Below are positions 33,283 to 45,083 of a stretch of DNA of 64,000 nt, piece after piece. The notes under the pieces were generated by a model. That model did no database searches, had not been told where the DNA came from, and saw only the letters and a program-made list of their open reading frames with translations. The position numbers and the translations under genes were made by a program. The stretch comes from Datura wrightii. Lineage: Eukaryota > Streptophyta > Magnoliopsida > Solanales > Solanaceae. The number at the start of each line of letters is the position of its first letter. Positions within the stretch are counted from its first letter, which is position 1. The stretch is taken from positions 58,682,001 through 58,746,000 of the forward strand of contig JASDFA010000018.1 in NCBI GenBank assembly GCA_035772735.1. Reading direction: 5' to 3'.

Positions 33283-34760
33283 CCATCATAGTCCACCCCC
33301 TGCATCTTCTTCTCCTTACCCGAATCTAGTTTTTGAAGAGATTCTCTAAGTGGAGTGTGAGGACACAGATAAAGAAGAACTTATCCCTAGAAAATACAAA
33401 TTGAAATCAGCTGAAGAACCTTTCCCAATGGGTTGAGACTACCATATGGAGTACAATCTAATGAGGTCGATCCTTCTTCTACTAGAGGACCAGATGTGGT
33501 AGAGGATGTGAAGCCTTCTCTTTTAGAGATTTTCATGAGAATACTTCCTCCAACCGTCATTCCAACTAGGTTGCATAAATTCACCAAGCTACCTCGGAAC
33601 CATGGATCGTCTTGATCCAAGATTGTAAATATGTTTTCAGCTTTGAGTGTCGATCTATACCAAATGAGATCCTCTCTTATCACAGTTCCAAAGAATACCA
33701 ACTTTTTCTTTAGGCCGGTTGGGGTTGCCAACTATTTCTGGCCTCTTATCTCCAACTTTGATAAGGAGAAAATGGAGGATCTCTTGGACTATTGCCTCTT
33801 TAATAAGGGTATGCATGCCACAACTCGGGTAAGTTCTTTTTTGAAAGTTATCATCCTTCACTCTTATTTTCTTGAATTTTTGTAACTTTTTAATCTTTCG
33901 CCTCTTCACTTTTTAGACTAGAATTTTGATTCGCGAAGATCTTGAACTTAACATTCATAATGACGAGGATCTCAAGGCTCAATTGGCTTTGCAAGATCGC
34001 GAGATTCTTTCCTTGACAATTGAAATGACAAAGAGAAGAGAAGAAGCAGCTTTCAACGATCATATTAAGAATTTAAAAGTTGATCTTGAGAAAGCCAAAC
34101 AAGAACTCCATCTAGCTTTCCAAGAATTAGACTTGGATGATTGGGAAAGAGAGACATTCAACCTACATGCTGATCATTTTCTTAATGAGATGAGTTCTCT
34201 AAAGGATTCCCACTGGACTCAAGAAATTGCTTTAGACTTAAGCATTCAGAGGGAATCTTTTTTGGAAATCGAGGTCCAACAGCTGAACTCTTAAACTTTT
34301 GGCCAAAGATGATGAGCTGGCCATTATGGAGGTGAATTTATTGTGCAGGCTGGATAATGCTCAAGATATGATCAATAAGTAAAAGGTGTCCATGAAAGAG
34401 TCAAATTAGCGTATAGATGTTTTGCCCATGGATGTTAGGGATCTTATAATCTAGAGGGATAAAGCCTTGGCTGATCTCGAAGATCACTTGGCTCTAAAAT
34501 CTGAGTTTACTTCTTGGAGTGTTTGGAGATATAGTCACAAACAAGTTAAGGCTGACATGGATGATATAGATGCGAAGATTCTTGAAGGTCAAGAACTAGA
34601 GGTTGCGACCCCTTATAACCTTCCTCCTTCTCCCTGGATAAGCCCTGCTAGTCTAACTGGTTTCCTTGAGGAGAAAGAAGAGTCTTCAAACCTCGATCTT
34701 GATATCTCGACCCCAAGTCCTTTAATTGCTCTTCTCAGTTTCCCCAGTAGTGGCCTCTAA
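33283..34760 (+). pseudogene. Decayed intron-containing gene, right part
   Basis: Reading starts next to F (HHSPPPASSSPYPNLVFEE). After a frameshift, an exon at 33433-33828 reads 132 codons with one TGA (33613). A GTAAGT donor at 33829 and TTTTAG ending at 33916 give an 88-bp phase-0 intron that joins the frame to exon 33917-34294 (126 codons, charged, coiled-coil-like: LALQDREILSLTIEMTKRRE). A further patch at 34467-34757 (97 codons) ends with TAA. Size and coiled-coil tail fit a plant mobile-domain-type or gypsy-associated ORF, but I cannot assign it. It is probably the continuation of 23224-23988. Confidence 0.5.
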
Positions 34761-35880
34761 ATTGCTCGCTTTTTGTAATTTAAATTGGTCATTTTTGGCC
34801 TTCATTAATATAATCTTACTTTCCTCATATTTTCCTATTATTCTCCGATCAATTTATACTTTTTCTTTTCAAAGACATGTCTCCTTTTACTTTAATTACT
34901 TATCTCAAAGAAATTTTGAGAGCTCTTGACTTCACATAATTTAGATTGTATCAACATTATTTAAACTGGGATTTTATCCATTGGGACACCCTGAAATTTT
35001 CTTGAATAGTTTTAGGCTTAATTAGTTTTTACTGAGCATTTTTATAACTTCAAAAATTTGATTCATTCAATTTTTGTTTGATCCTGGAAATTTCATCCGA
35101 TCATCACTATTTTTCTTTTTATTTTTATGATCATGATGCGGACGTCACTAATTCATATTTGGAATACTTTTTATCTCAAATGTTTACGTTTTTTATTTAG
35201 AGTCTTACTACTCCAAAACTTTTTAGGAGTTCATTGGAACTTTATTCTCAGTTTTTGTGTTTTCGTGTTGCCTTTGCGTCATCACTGGATTTTATTCTCC
35301 TAACTTTGTGCGACCGTAGGAATTTATCAAATTAAGAGATATACGCAAATATGTATAAGAAGAATGAGTAACATTCTTTGAGTTTTCAGAATGATACAGA
35401 GGACTATAATGTCCTCTCATTAGGCTATAAGCAAAGGAATACAATGTCCTCTTATTGGACTATAAGCAAAGGATTAAAATGGCCTCTTATTGGGCTATAA
35501 GTGAAAATCTTGCTTATATGATTGACTCAATATTCTAGTCATACTTAGTAGTCCCGTAGTATTCAAGTGTCAAAGAAGGAAAGTTTTGGACATTGGACAT
35601 CCTGTCATCATTCTGCTTTTGAATTTCTTCATCACTTTTTAATATCATAGTAACACAGTGTTTGTTGTTTTCTCGTTAAAAATCTTGTCAAAAGAAAATT
35701 CATTTTTGAGATTAAAATTAGTCTACGTGAAAAAGAGTACAACACATATTTTCATTATTTCCTCGAAGGACTTTCTCCTTGTTATGCCATGCTAATGTTT
35801 TGTCCTACAAAAATGTTAAAGAAACTTGAAATGATATTTTAATTGAGTCGGTAATAGAATGTACCTCAATAATAGTATCA
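34761..35880. other. AT-rich stretch without gene
   Basis: No convincing ORF. It holds a 35-bp triplicate (35401-35505) and, on the minus strand near 35675-35702, TTTTGACAAGATTTTTAACG, a motif common downstream of pol in Tat-type elements. It is probably the 3' region of remnant I; its LTR boundary was not found. Confidence 0.4.
35401..35505 (+). repeat. 35-bp tandem repeat, three copies
   Basis: Units 35401-35435, 35436-35470 and 35471-35505, each with TCCTCTYATTRGRCTATAAG-like cores, differing at a few positions. Confidence 0.85.
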
Positions 35881-36630
35881 CTTCATGTTGTTGATGCTTT
35901 GGTTATTGGACAACTTGATGTTGTCCTGTCTCTCTAATCTATACAACCCATTTCTGATTATTTCATTAACTCAGTAGGATCCTTCCCAGTTCGGGACAAG
36001 CTTGCCTGTGTTTTGATCCCCGGTGTTACCGATTATTTTTCAAAGAACCTGATCTCCTTCTTGAAGAATCCTTTACTTCCATCATTCTGATTAACGCTTG
36101 ATCACAATATTATTTGGAAAAATCCAAGCTTAAAGACATGGATTCCTCATTTTTCTTTTCATCTGAATTTTGAAATCTCAATTTGGGTTCCCCTAATCCA
36201 CCGAGATTAGAGGCCCAACTCTATAGACCAGCGAGAATGGTGTTTCTCTAGTGCATGATTTTGTTGTTGTCTTGTACGCCCATAACACCTCAAGCAATAT
36301 ATCTTGCCAAATTCTTTTTGCAACCTCTAACTTTTTTCTTTATATTCCGGATATCCATTTTTCTTGTTGAATCGGCTTGCCCATTGCATTTGGATGGTAT
36401 GTAGGGGATGTAGTTCTTTTAATTTTGAATCCTTCGAGAAAGTTGGTAACTTGTTTTCAATGAACTGGGGCCCATTATCGCAAGTTATTTCTTTTGGCAC
36501 TCTGAATCAACATATTATATTTTTTCTAAATAACGCCAATGAGTTTTTCCTCCTTGATTTTATCAAGAAAACTGCTTCAACCCATTTAGAGAAGTAGTCA
36601 TCTAAAAATAATATGAATCTGACCTGACCT
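35881..36630 (-). pseudogene. Element I: Tat-like integrase remnant
   Basis: Minus-strand fragments in changing frames: YFSKWVEAVF near the right edge, CDNGPQF (about 36463-36485, second catalytic Asp region), HPNAMG-type linker and, toward the left, TGKLVPNWEG (about 35975-36010), typical of the integrase C-terminus of Tat/Ogre-like elements. Many stops. It is cut at 36630 by the C/G array; the upstream pol should lie beyond the right window edge. Confidence 0.7.
36626..36630. repeat. Predicted target duplication (left) of the C/G array
   Basis: GACCT directly before the LTR terminus. The matching copy would be outside the window, so this is a prediction. Confidence 0.35.
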
Positions 36631-38816
36631 TGTCACGACCCGAATGGAGGTCCGGATCGTAGATAGGGGACAAGGGACCCCGAGAGACCCCAAGTCGACC
36701 CATGGCACAAGCATACATCTAGCTCAGACAATAAACTGAAGAATCAACAATATAAATTCAGCGGAAGTCTAACCTCAAAATAACCTCAGAATAAGCATCC
36801 GAAGCTGAATACATACATAAGTCTGAAAAGCCTCTAATCTGGACAAGTTGATGGGAGAAGACCCCAACTAACTCAATAATACTGAAGCTGGAAATACATA
36901 AGGGAAACTGAAAGTCTAACTCTGACAACTGACTATGAGCGAGGTTGAGCCTAGGAGCTGGGTCCTGTATCATGAAACGATACATCATATAGTATGCGGG
37001 TCAGTACGTGAAATGTACCGAGTAAGCAAGGTAAGTCAAACTGCTTAACCAAAGTAAATCATTTAAAGCATTTCAAAACATATCATAAGCTTTAAAATCT
37101 GAGAGGTGGCCTTGCATGCATTGTTTCTAAAATTATAATCTTTTCATAACATGACAATAGTTTCATAACATCATAACTGACACGAATGACTCCAAGATGA
37201 AATATGACATAACATACATGTATAAAATAACAACCATGAGTAATGGATATGCAAATCTGAATCATATAGACAATGGGAGACTCGTCACTTAACCGACATA
37301 CCACGATAGAGGTTACGTGGTCCCGACTATTACACTCAAGTGGAGCAGAACCGTCCAAAACCTTGCCAGGGCTAAGAATGCTACCATGATATCGATATCA
37401 AGCCCATGGGCTATTTGGGATGGGGATAGCTCACAAGGGAGGTCCCAATAATATAATGGTATCAACCGACGTTGGCGCATAGTTCTGGGGCCTAGGATGA
37501 TCGACCCTTAACCAGCTCGGTGCTAGGCTCTTCTCCCAAAACATGCAATGCTCTACATCATACATAACAAAGCTCAACATTGTCTATTGTCGAAGCTCAA
37601 GATGAAATCATGAATAAACTCAACATCGTATGAAAACGAAGCTCGATAATAACATACATCTCAATTGTGAATTCATGCATATGAGAAGATTTATTTTGAA
37701 ACATACCACAAGCTCAAAGATAAGTGGGAGCCTTTACTTCAAAAACCATGTGGTAAGCTTACTTTAGAGATACTACACCATCATACTTGATTTAAGGGCT
37801 TTTCCCAAAACTTTATCATGCTTGGATCTACTCAATTCATTTGAAAAAAACAATATCATAATCATGGGTAGCTTTAGAAACATGCTTTTCATCATCAAAT
37901 CTCATCATCATCTTACATTCATCATCATACTCTTCTTTCATGAACTTCTAATCCATGGACCTTTAGTTTCATAAAACTAGAAAACACAATTTTGATTGAA
38001 AACAATTTAAAATCTGCCCATGCTTCAGAATTTATCAATAGAAACATAATCTAATCGTACCCATGTATAGAAATTGAAGAATTATGCAATCGGCTGAAAA
38101 CCCCATAACTTGATCATTGGAATTTCTCATATTTAGATAGAAATTGGGCATAGGTGTGGAAGAAGACACCCACTCATAACCCTACATACCTGAGAGAAGT
38201 TGAATTCTTCAATCTCCTAGATTGCCCAAGAGAAAATTAATGAAGAACACCTTAAAGTCACCTAGGTCACCCTTCTATCATCTTCCCAAACCTTTGCATA
38301 CATGAATGAGGACTTAGGCTAGTCTTTTCCCTCTTAAACCACCCTTTCTGATGTTAAAACGATGTATTATAGGCCCCTAGGACGTAGGAATTACGGAAAA
38401 GCCCTTACTAAAATCGTAGAATTTGGCTGACTGCTAGTCCCCACGAGGGATTGGACGACTCGTGGCCTGAAGTCGTGGAGTCTACGACCCAATTCCACTC
38501 AGAGGACCTCATGAGGGTCCCACAAATCATGGTGGCTAACCACGACTCGTGGTCACCACCTGTGATCCCCACTGCCCAAACCATAAAGTCCATGCCACGG
38601 ATGACCTCATGAATCGTGAGGTCTGATCACGACTCATGATCATGCACGTGGCCTCACCCAACTCCTTGCCAATCCCTGCCTGACCACGAGTTACTTCACG
38701 ACACGTGGTCACTCCTCAAGAGCCACTTCACGGATCGTTCTGTGATCTGGTGCAAAATTTTAGTTTTCCTCCATTTTGAATCCCGAGTTTGATCCTCGGG
38801 TTTACAGGGTATAACA
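36631..38816 (-). repeat. Left LTR (3' LTR of C)
   Basis: Plus strand TGTCACGACCCGAATGG to GGGTATAACA. It lacks a ~45-bp piece present in the other two copies (near 36918). U3 at 38430-38740 is rich in ACGACTCGTGG palindromes. Confidence 0.9.
38540..38552. repeat. Type II odd palindrome in C LTR
   Basis: CCACGACTCGTGG, perfect 6+1+6; the same 13-mer is at 57070-57082 in the middle LTR. Confidence 0.75.
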
Positions 38817-38857
38817 ATATCTTTCCCTTGGGAACATTCATCATCGAATGTTAGAAA
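38817..38857 (-). other. Polypurine tract region of C
   Basis: Minus strand TTCGATGATGAATG, then CCCAAGGGAAAGATAT before the LTR start TGTTATACCC. Confidence 0.6.
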
Positions 38858-39061
38858 CACACAGAAAATGCAGAAACATGCAATCATCATATGAAAATAC
38901 TGATCATTTAAATCGAAAATTGACGGAATGACTACCTCCAAAAAGAACCACATAGCTGAACTAAATTCAGAAATCACATACATCTATCATAACCTAAAAC
39001 AAACTTGTGCACGTGAACTGAACATGGAAACTGATTAGAGTCATAGAGCAAAACTGATACC

Positions 39062-40494
39062 TCAAGCTGAAATTGAGCCAGTAGAGAATAAGTGTGGGTA
39101 TTTAGCCATCATATCTGCTTTGGCCTCCCATGTAGCTCCTTCAACATGCTGATTTCTCCATAACACCTTCACTGAAGCTACTTCTTTGTTCCATAACCTT
39201 CGAATCTGTCGATCAAGTATTTCCACAAAAACCTCCTCATAGCTAAGGCTATCCTTACACCAATGTTGTCCACTGGAACTACTAAAGTTGGATCTCCCAA
39301 ACATTTCTTCAAAAGCGATACATGAAACACAGGATGCACAGAAGATAACTCTGAGGGCTAGTCTAACTCATACGCTACCTTACCAACATTTCTCATAACT
39401 CGGTAGGGACCAACATAGCGGGGACTGAGTCATCCTTTCTTCCCAAACCGAATGACTCCCTTCATGGGAGACACTTTTAGAAATACCCAAACGTTCACCT
39501 CAAACTCCAACTCTCTCCTCCTCACATCAGCATATAACTTTTGACGACTTTGAGCGGTTTTCAGCTTATCCCTTATCAACCGAACCTTCACTATAGCCTC
39601 ATGAACCGAATCTAGCCCTATCATTGCTGCCTCACAAACCTCAAACCAACCGATGGGTGATCTACACCTTCGCCCATAAAGAGCCTCGAATGACGCTGTC
39701 TAGATACTGGAGTGATAGCTGTTATTATAAGCAAACTCGATCAGGGGAAAGTGATCATCCCAACTACCTTTGAAGTCCATCACACATGCTCTCAACATGT
39801 CCTCCAGAGTCCAAATAGTCTGCTTCGCCTGGCCATCAATTTGCAGATGAAACGCTGCTAAGATTGACTTGAGTACCAAGTCCCTTTTGGAAAGATCTCC
39901 AAACTGAGAGGTAAACTGAGTACCTTTATTCGATATAATGGACAAGGGCACTCCATGAAACCGAACCAACTCCCAGATATATAACTTGGCGTAGTCCTCC
40001 GCTGAATCGGTAGTTTTGATCGGTAGAAAATGAGAAGCCTTAGTCAACCTGTCCACCATGAGTCATATTGTCTACGAGTGAGAGGCAAACCTGTAATTAA
40101 GTCCAAGGTCATTTCTTCCCACTTCCATGTAGGAATGCTGATATCCTGTAGTACACCTCCTGGCCTCTAATGCTCAACTTTCACTAGCTGACAGTTCGGA
40201 CACTTGGCTACAAATTTAGCCATATCCTTCTTCATGCCACTCCACCAATAGATTTCCTGCAAGTCATGGTACATCCTGGTGGCACCTGGGTGGATGGAAT
40301 ATCCAGATCCATGAGCTTCATGCAACATCCTGCTCTTCAAATCACTCACGTCCGAAACACATAAGTGACACTGGTATCGTAGCACACCATCTCCCCTTTT
40401 GGAGAAAATCTCTACCTTCTGATTTTTAACGGTTTCCTTCAACTTTACCAATATTGGGTCCTCATACTGAATAGCTTTCACCTCAGTCACCAAT
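39062..40494 (-). pseudogene. Element C integrase with chromodomain (3' part)
   Basis: Minus strand. Zinc-binding region (HPGATRMYHDLQEIYWW, CPNCQLVKVEH) at about 40160-40290, core pieces at 39700-40059 (WELVRFHGVPLSIISNKGTQF: the catalytic DRG aspartate is replaced by NKG), KVRLIRDKLKTAQSRQKLY near 39560, chromodomain at 39090-39240 (ASVKVLWRNQHVEGATWEA). Several stops and frameshifts. The reading is cut at 40499 by D and resumes at 51271. Confidence 0.85.
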
Positions 40495-40499
40495 GACGA
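40495..40499. repeat. Target site duplication of D, left copy
   Basis: GACGA directly before the 5' LTR of D; the right copy TACGA (51271-51275) differs at one base. Confidence 0.75.
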
Positions 40500-40620
40500 T
40501 GTTATACCCCGTAGAATTCTCGGCACTTAGATGACCTATTCGCACGTTGGTTAAGCATATTTGAAAGCCATACGTGCTAGGCAAAGGCCCGGGAAAAGAT
40601 CGGATGAGAAACCTGTCGAA

Positions 40621-40705
40621 CCATCGCGGGAGGAGCCGAGGCAGAGCCCCTCCGCGATGGCAGCGTGTCACGGAGGTGAGGCCTCCGCGATGGCTCCGTG
40701 ACACG
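40621..40705. repeat. Type I palindromic U3 module in D 5' LTR
   Basis: Two successive perfect inverted repeats: CCATCGCGG (40621-40629) with CCGCGATGG (40652-40660), then CGTGTCACGGAG (40664-40675) with CTCCGTGACACG (40694-40705). The TATA box starts 22 bp downstream. Confidence 0.9.
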
Positions 40706-40726
40706 TTGCCCGTGTCCAGGCCCAAG

Positions 40727-40734
40727 TATATAAA
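40727..40734 (+). promoter_or_regulatory. TATA box of D 5' LTR
   Basis: TATATAAA in a CAAGTATATAAAGCC context, directly downstream of the type I module. Confidence 0.75.
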
Positions 40735-43249
40735 GCCTCCACTTCAGTCCAAAATCAGATTACACCTGAAAATTTCCAGAACACGCAGCAAACAGAGAAA
40801 AACGAAGGGGAATTAAATATTTTCGTCCGATTACGCTGCCAAACGCTGCCCAAACCCAAATTAATCCTAGATACCAAGGTATTTAGCAGCAGAGAGCATT
40901 TCTACAGAGTTAGTTTTGCGAAATCCGGCCGACGAATCGGCGAGCCGCCGAACTAAAGTAAGTAGAATTGCTCTAAATTAATGTCTATGTGTTCCTAGCT
41001 GAGAAGTAAATAATTCTTCCTTCTGGGCCGCTGGAAAATAGCGAGTTTTTGACCGTCTTTCGATAAGCCTAAGTTTAGGCTATAAATTAAATCGAAAGTA
41101 ACGTCGCTCTTTACAATAATGTTGTATTTAGTATTGATTGACGTATTTATGAATGCAGTTGGGAGAAAAATAGTTGAAGTACCGGCTGAGCCTCGTCCGA
41201 TGGACGAATATTCAAAGATAAGGTATGTAAAGTTAGTTTCCTCGGCAAGTTAAGTAATATCAGTATAGTGTAATAAATTACAGACCAGTAGAATGTTCAG
41301 AAATCGATTATTGTGTTATTTTGAATATTGGGGCAAGATGAGAAGTTTTGGGTTGTAACGTGTACGATACCCATCCGTACAATATAGATTCAGACGTAAG
41401 TGATTAAGATTGCCCAGAATACTCAGTATATGATGTAATATGCCATGTTAAGATATTGTTGTGTTTAGCTGAAGCCTCGTGAAGTAGTACAGTATCCGTA
41501 AGTACTTCAGAAATAGAATAGCAGGCTAAAATAAAGTTCAGGAAACATGTCAGGAGTAGTAAATCATGTTACTATAGAAAGCCAGTATCCCGTGTAGTTC
41601 AGCAGAAAGATTATATTCGTACATACATCTATAGTATTTCCAGCCTCAGCATGTATGGAGTATGTACTTATTTCTATCACGGGTCCAACATATAGTATAT
41701 ACAGAAACTTAGTAAACAACAGAGCTTTCAGTAGAAACATTATTTATATAGCTTTTGCCCAGTATAGCCGACAGGAGACTATATTCATATTTATATATCT
41801 TTACCTGCCTCAGCACGTATTAAATACGTACAGATTACTACTATTAGCCAGCATGTAATATAGGTGATACTTTACCCCTATTAGCCTTAGCATGCGAGAT
41901 ACTCAGATAGTATTACCAGTTGAGACCATTGTATTGTTTGGGGTTGGATTACCTAGCGCCCATGACCGCCCCAGGGTTAATAGCTGTATCAACTCGTCCA
42001 CCAGAGGACGAGGATACGTCACTCTACGGAGTGGCATGCCATCCCGCTAGGGGACGAAGATGGGATGCCAGGTTTCCCCATATTTGTGCCTTGATCGGCC
42101 CTTACACACCCCAGTCGAGCGGATACGCCCGGGTGCAGATTCAGGAGTCCTTCGGACTCAGATACAGTTATAGTCAGGGGCTCAGCGAGCCCAAGTGCAT
42201 ACCCACGGGACCGGCAGGATGCTTACAACCAGTATAGGAGATGGGTTGACCGGGGTAGGGGTATAGATTCTGTGTTGATTGTACCTCCCGGCTTATGGGG
42301 GCCGGGTAAGGTTGTGTATGCCATGTTATGTTATGTATGTTATGCTATATTACAGTAGATACGAGCAGATTAGTAGTAGAATGATACGTCTCCAGGTATG
42401 ATTCCTACTCCCTTCAGTATGATTAAGAACATGTACGATCTACACCATCAGACAGTTATCTACCCCTTCTTATTTCAGTTTTGACAGTTATGTTATTGAT
42501 TTCAGATATCCCTTCAGTTCTTACAGATTCAGTTATCTCCTACTATTCAGAATTTTTAGTTATATTACTTGTATTCAGCTGTATTCAGTTTGCTTTACAT
42601 ACTCAGTACCAGCGGTACTGACGCCCAGTGGGGCGCTGAATTACTTGCCTACAGGTACCCATAGACGAGCAGGCGATACCACGTGATCCCCATCAGCTCC
42701 TGTCATCCGGAGACTGAATTTCTAGAGGTGTAGTTCAGTTCCTTTTGTTGTACAGTACGGGTAGGTCGGGGCCCTGTCCCGATCATTTCTATTATTCTCC
42801 CTAGAGGCTTGCAGTCTGTATATATTCCCTGTGGTCAGATGAGCCGGTCGTGTGGGGCCATGCAATTGTATAGTTGCCTTTACTACTTCTTTCTTTTGTA
42901 ATGGCCGTGTGGGGCCATAGTTTACCAGTAGTGGTGACCTTGCCGGTCACGTAGCTTTTCAGTATGTTATGCTTGAGTTGCAGATAACTAGACAGCATGG
43001 TGGCCTTGTCGGCCCGCATAGGTTCCCCTGAATTACCTTGTTTCTGGTCAGCTGTAGTACAAGTATAGAAGGCTATAGGCCAATGGGCCGGGGGCTGTAT
43101 TTACAGCCGCTATATAGCCCTTTGTTTCCAGAAATTTGAGTTAGAGCCAGCCAGGCGCCAGATGCGTCGAGGCTTAATAGTTCAGCAGGTCAGGGCTTAG
43201 TAGGGCACCAGGTGCCAGTCATACCCCCCAAGGTGGGGCGTGACAAACT

Positions 43250-43262
43250 TGGTATCAGAGCA
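43250..43262 (+). other. Primer binding site of D (initiator tRNA-Met)
   Basis: TGGTATCAGAGCA, complementary to the 3' end of initiator tRNA-Met, four bases after the LTR. Confidence 0.9.
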
Positions 43263-43314
43263 GGTCGTATTCCAGGGAGTCTGCAAGCCGTGCTAAGTAG
43301 AGTCCTGTCCATGG

Positions 43315-43332
43315 ATGTGTTGTGCACCACAT
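43315..43332 (+). ncRNA. Leader hairpin of D
   Basis: ATGTG-TTGTGCAC-CACAT: 5-bp stem, 8-base loop holding the self-complementary GTGCAC. It lies 52 bases after the primer site and is preceded by AAGTAGAGTC and followed by AGGCTGCAAG. Confidence 0.6.
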
Positions 43333-43458
43333 ACTATGGGTAGGAGGCTGCAAGGCATGATAGGATGGTTGTCTTTTATTCTGATTCAGTCGTGCTGTAG
43401 AGCGGTACAGTATAGGGTTGATTTCCTAAAATCTTACCATATTCTTTGGTTACAGATA

Positions 43459-44754
43459 ATGTCAGACCAGCGCCATCCTATTACAGGTCGGAACTTAGAC
43501 ATTACAGCAGGGGAAGGCACTAGCAGGATGCCTCCCCCTCACTTGGAGATAGCCCGATCAGAGGGCACTATAGAGGCATCATCCCAGCCTCCTCAGCAGT
43601 CTCCACCACGTCAGGAGCCACTCGGGGCGACATTACCTTCAGCAGCCCCTATATTGACTCCTTCTGATCAGGAGGTTAGGAGTGCTGTAGTTCTGTTAGC
43701 ATAGATGATGGTTGCTCAGCGTCAGCCAATGCCATCTACAGCTGCAGAATCATCAGGAGGGCCCGGTAGTTCGAGGGTCCGAGAGTTTTTAGCCCTGAAT
43801 CCCCCACAGTTCACAGGCACGGACCGAACAGAGGACCCCCAAGATTTTCTGGATCAGATGCAGAGAATCTTCAGGGTTATGCATGCCACGTCTACCGAGT
43901 CAGTTGAGTTGGCCACATTCCGGTTATGGGATATTGCGGTGTTATGGTACGAAAGCTGGGAGAGGTCCCGAGGGAGAGATGTTTCCCCTCCCACCTGGTC
44001 CAGCTTTTCAGGAGCCTTTCTGGATCATTATTTGCCGCGGGAGATTCGACAGGCCCGGGTAGACCAGTTCCTACATCTAGAACAGGGGGCCATGAGTGTT
44101 CGGGAATATTCCTTGCAGTTTGATTCCCTAGCCCGATATGCACCGGCCTTCGTTGATACCATGGCATCCAGAGTGCATCGCTTCATTACGGGCTTGAATC
44201 CAGAATATGTTGATATTTGCACTACAGCCACACTGCGAGAGGACATGGATATTGCTCGCATTCAGGCATTTGCTCAGAATATGGAGGGCATCAGACAGCG
44301 GCAACGAGAGGTCAGAAGGGTTAATCAGGAGCAGCGTCGCCGGGACAGGCCAGTTGAATCACAAGGAAAAGCCCGGGGAGGACCCAGGCCTCGAGTGTCA
44401 GACAGGCCGCCCAGGCCCCCGCCTCCGCCACAATCACAGGGGGGTAGATCCAGCCGCAGGGGGCAGTCAGGGACTGGTAGAGGCTCGCAGATGGCAGATT
44501 CACCATCACAGAGGAGGGCAGACCAGAGCAGGTATACCCTACCACTTTGCCCTATATGCAGTCGACGTCATCCTGGAGCATGCAGATATGGCTCCACCAC
44601 ATGTTATAATTGTGGCCAAGAAGGCCATTTGATGAAAGATTGCCCAGCCAGAGGTCGAGAGGACCAGGATAGACAGAATAGGGCATCAACAGGATCACGA
44701 GCTACAACATCCTCGACTGGGCGTAGGCCCTCAGTTTCAGCAGGCAGGGGTTGA
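43459..44754 (+). pseudogene. Element D gag
   Basis: ATG 43459 (MSDQRHPITGRN) is the likely start because it follows the leader directly. An in-frame TAG at 43702-43704 follows codon 81; the frame continues with MMVAQRQPMPST. The capsid domain lies at about 43790-44280 (FTGTDRTEDPQDFLDQM, WSSFSGAFLDHYLP). A basic, proline-rich linker follows, then a zinc knuckle CYNCGQEGHLMKDC at 44602-44643. A TGA at 44752-44754 ends the frame before protease, which continues in the same frame. Confidence 0.9.
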
Positions 44755-45083
44755 GGCAGATCAGGGGCCTCCAATATAGGTGCGGGTCCAAGCCGCACAT
44801 ATGCCTTACCAGGGAGGCAAGATTCAGAGGCATCGACTGATGTTGTGACAGGTATGCTAACTATCTGCTCACACCCTGCTTATGTGCTAATTGATCCAGG
44901 GTCTACTTTGTCCTATATTACTCCATTTGTGGCACGGAAGTTTAGTATTGTACCAGAATCATTACAGCAGCCCTTCCTAGTATCTATACCCGTTGGTGAC
45001 TCTATCACAGCTAGCCGGATTTACCGCGGTGTACAGTAGAGGTTGCTGATCGTCAGACCAAAGTAGATCTGGTCGAGTTAGAA
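44755..45083 (+). pseudogene. Element D protease
   Basis: Same frame as gag up to about 45030. Active-site motif IDPGSTLSYITPF (Asp 44893-44895), i.e. DPG rather than DSG. One base is missing near 45025-45035, which creates a TAG at 45037 and shifts the rest (MIDFDAIMGMDWL) to the next frame at 45084. Confidence 0.85.

Larger units (their letters stand above)
40500..43245 (+). repeat. 5' LTR of D (2746 bp)
   Basis: TGTTATACCCCGTAG to GGGGCGTGACA. Type I module at 40621-40705, TATA box at 40727-40734. It is 15 bp shorter than the 3' LTR at 42697 (GGTTGAGTATTCAGC absent). Confidence 0.95.

Noticed and set aside
33387..33909. Minus-strand ORFs opposite the fossil gene
   Set aside because: The plus strand has exon frames joined by a well-formed intron; the minus ORFs are shadows.
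41920..42237. 105-codon ORF in the D LTRs (also at 49930-50247)
   Set aside because: It is present in both LTRs only because they are copies; the frame has no recognisable domain and lies in a region with no support as coding.
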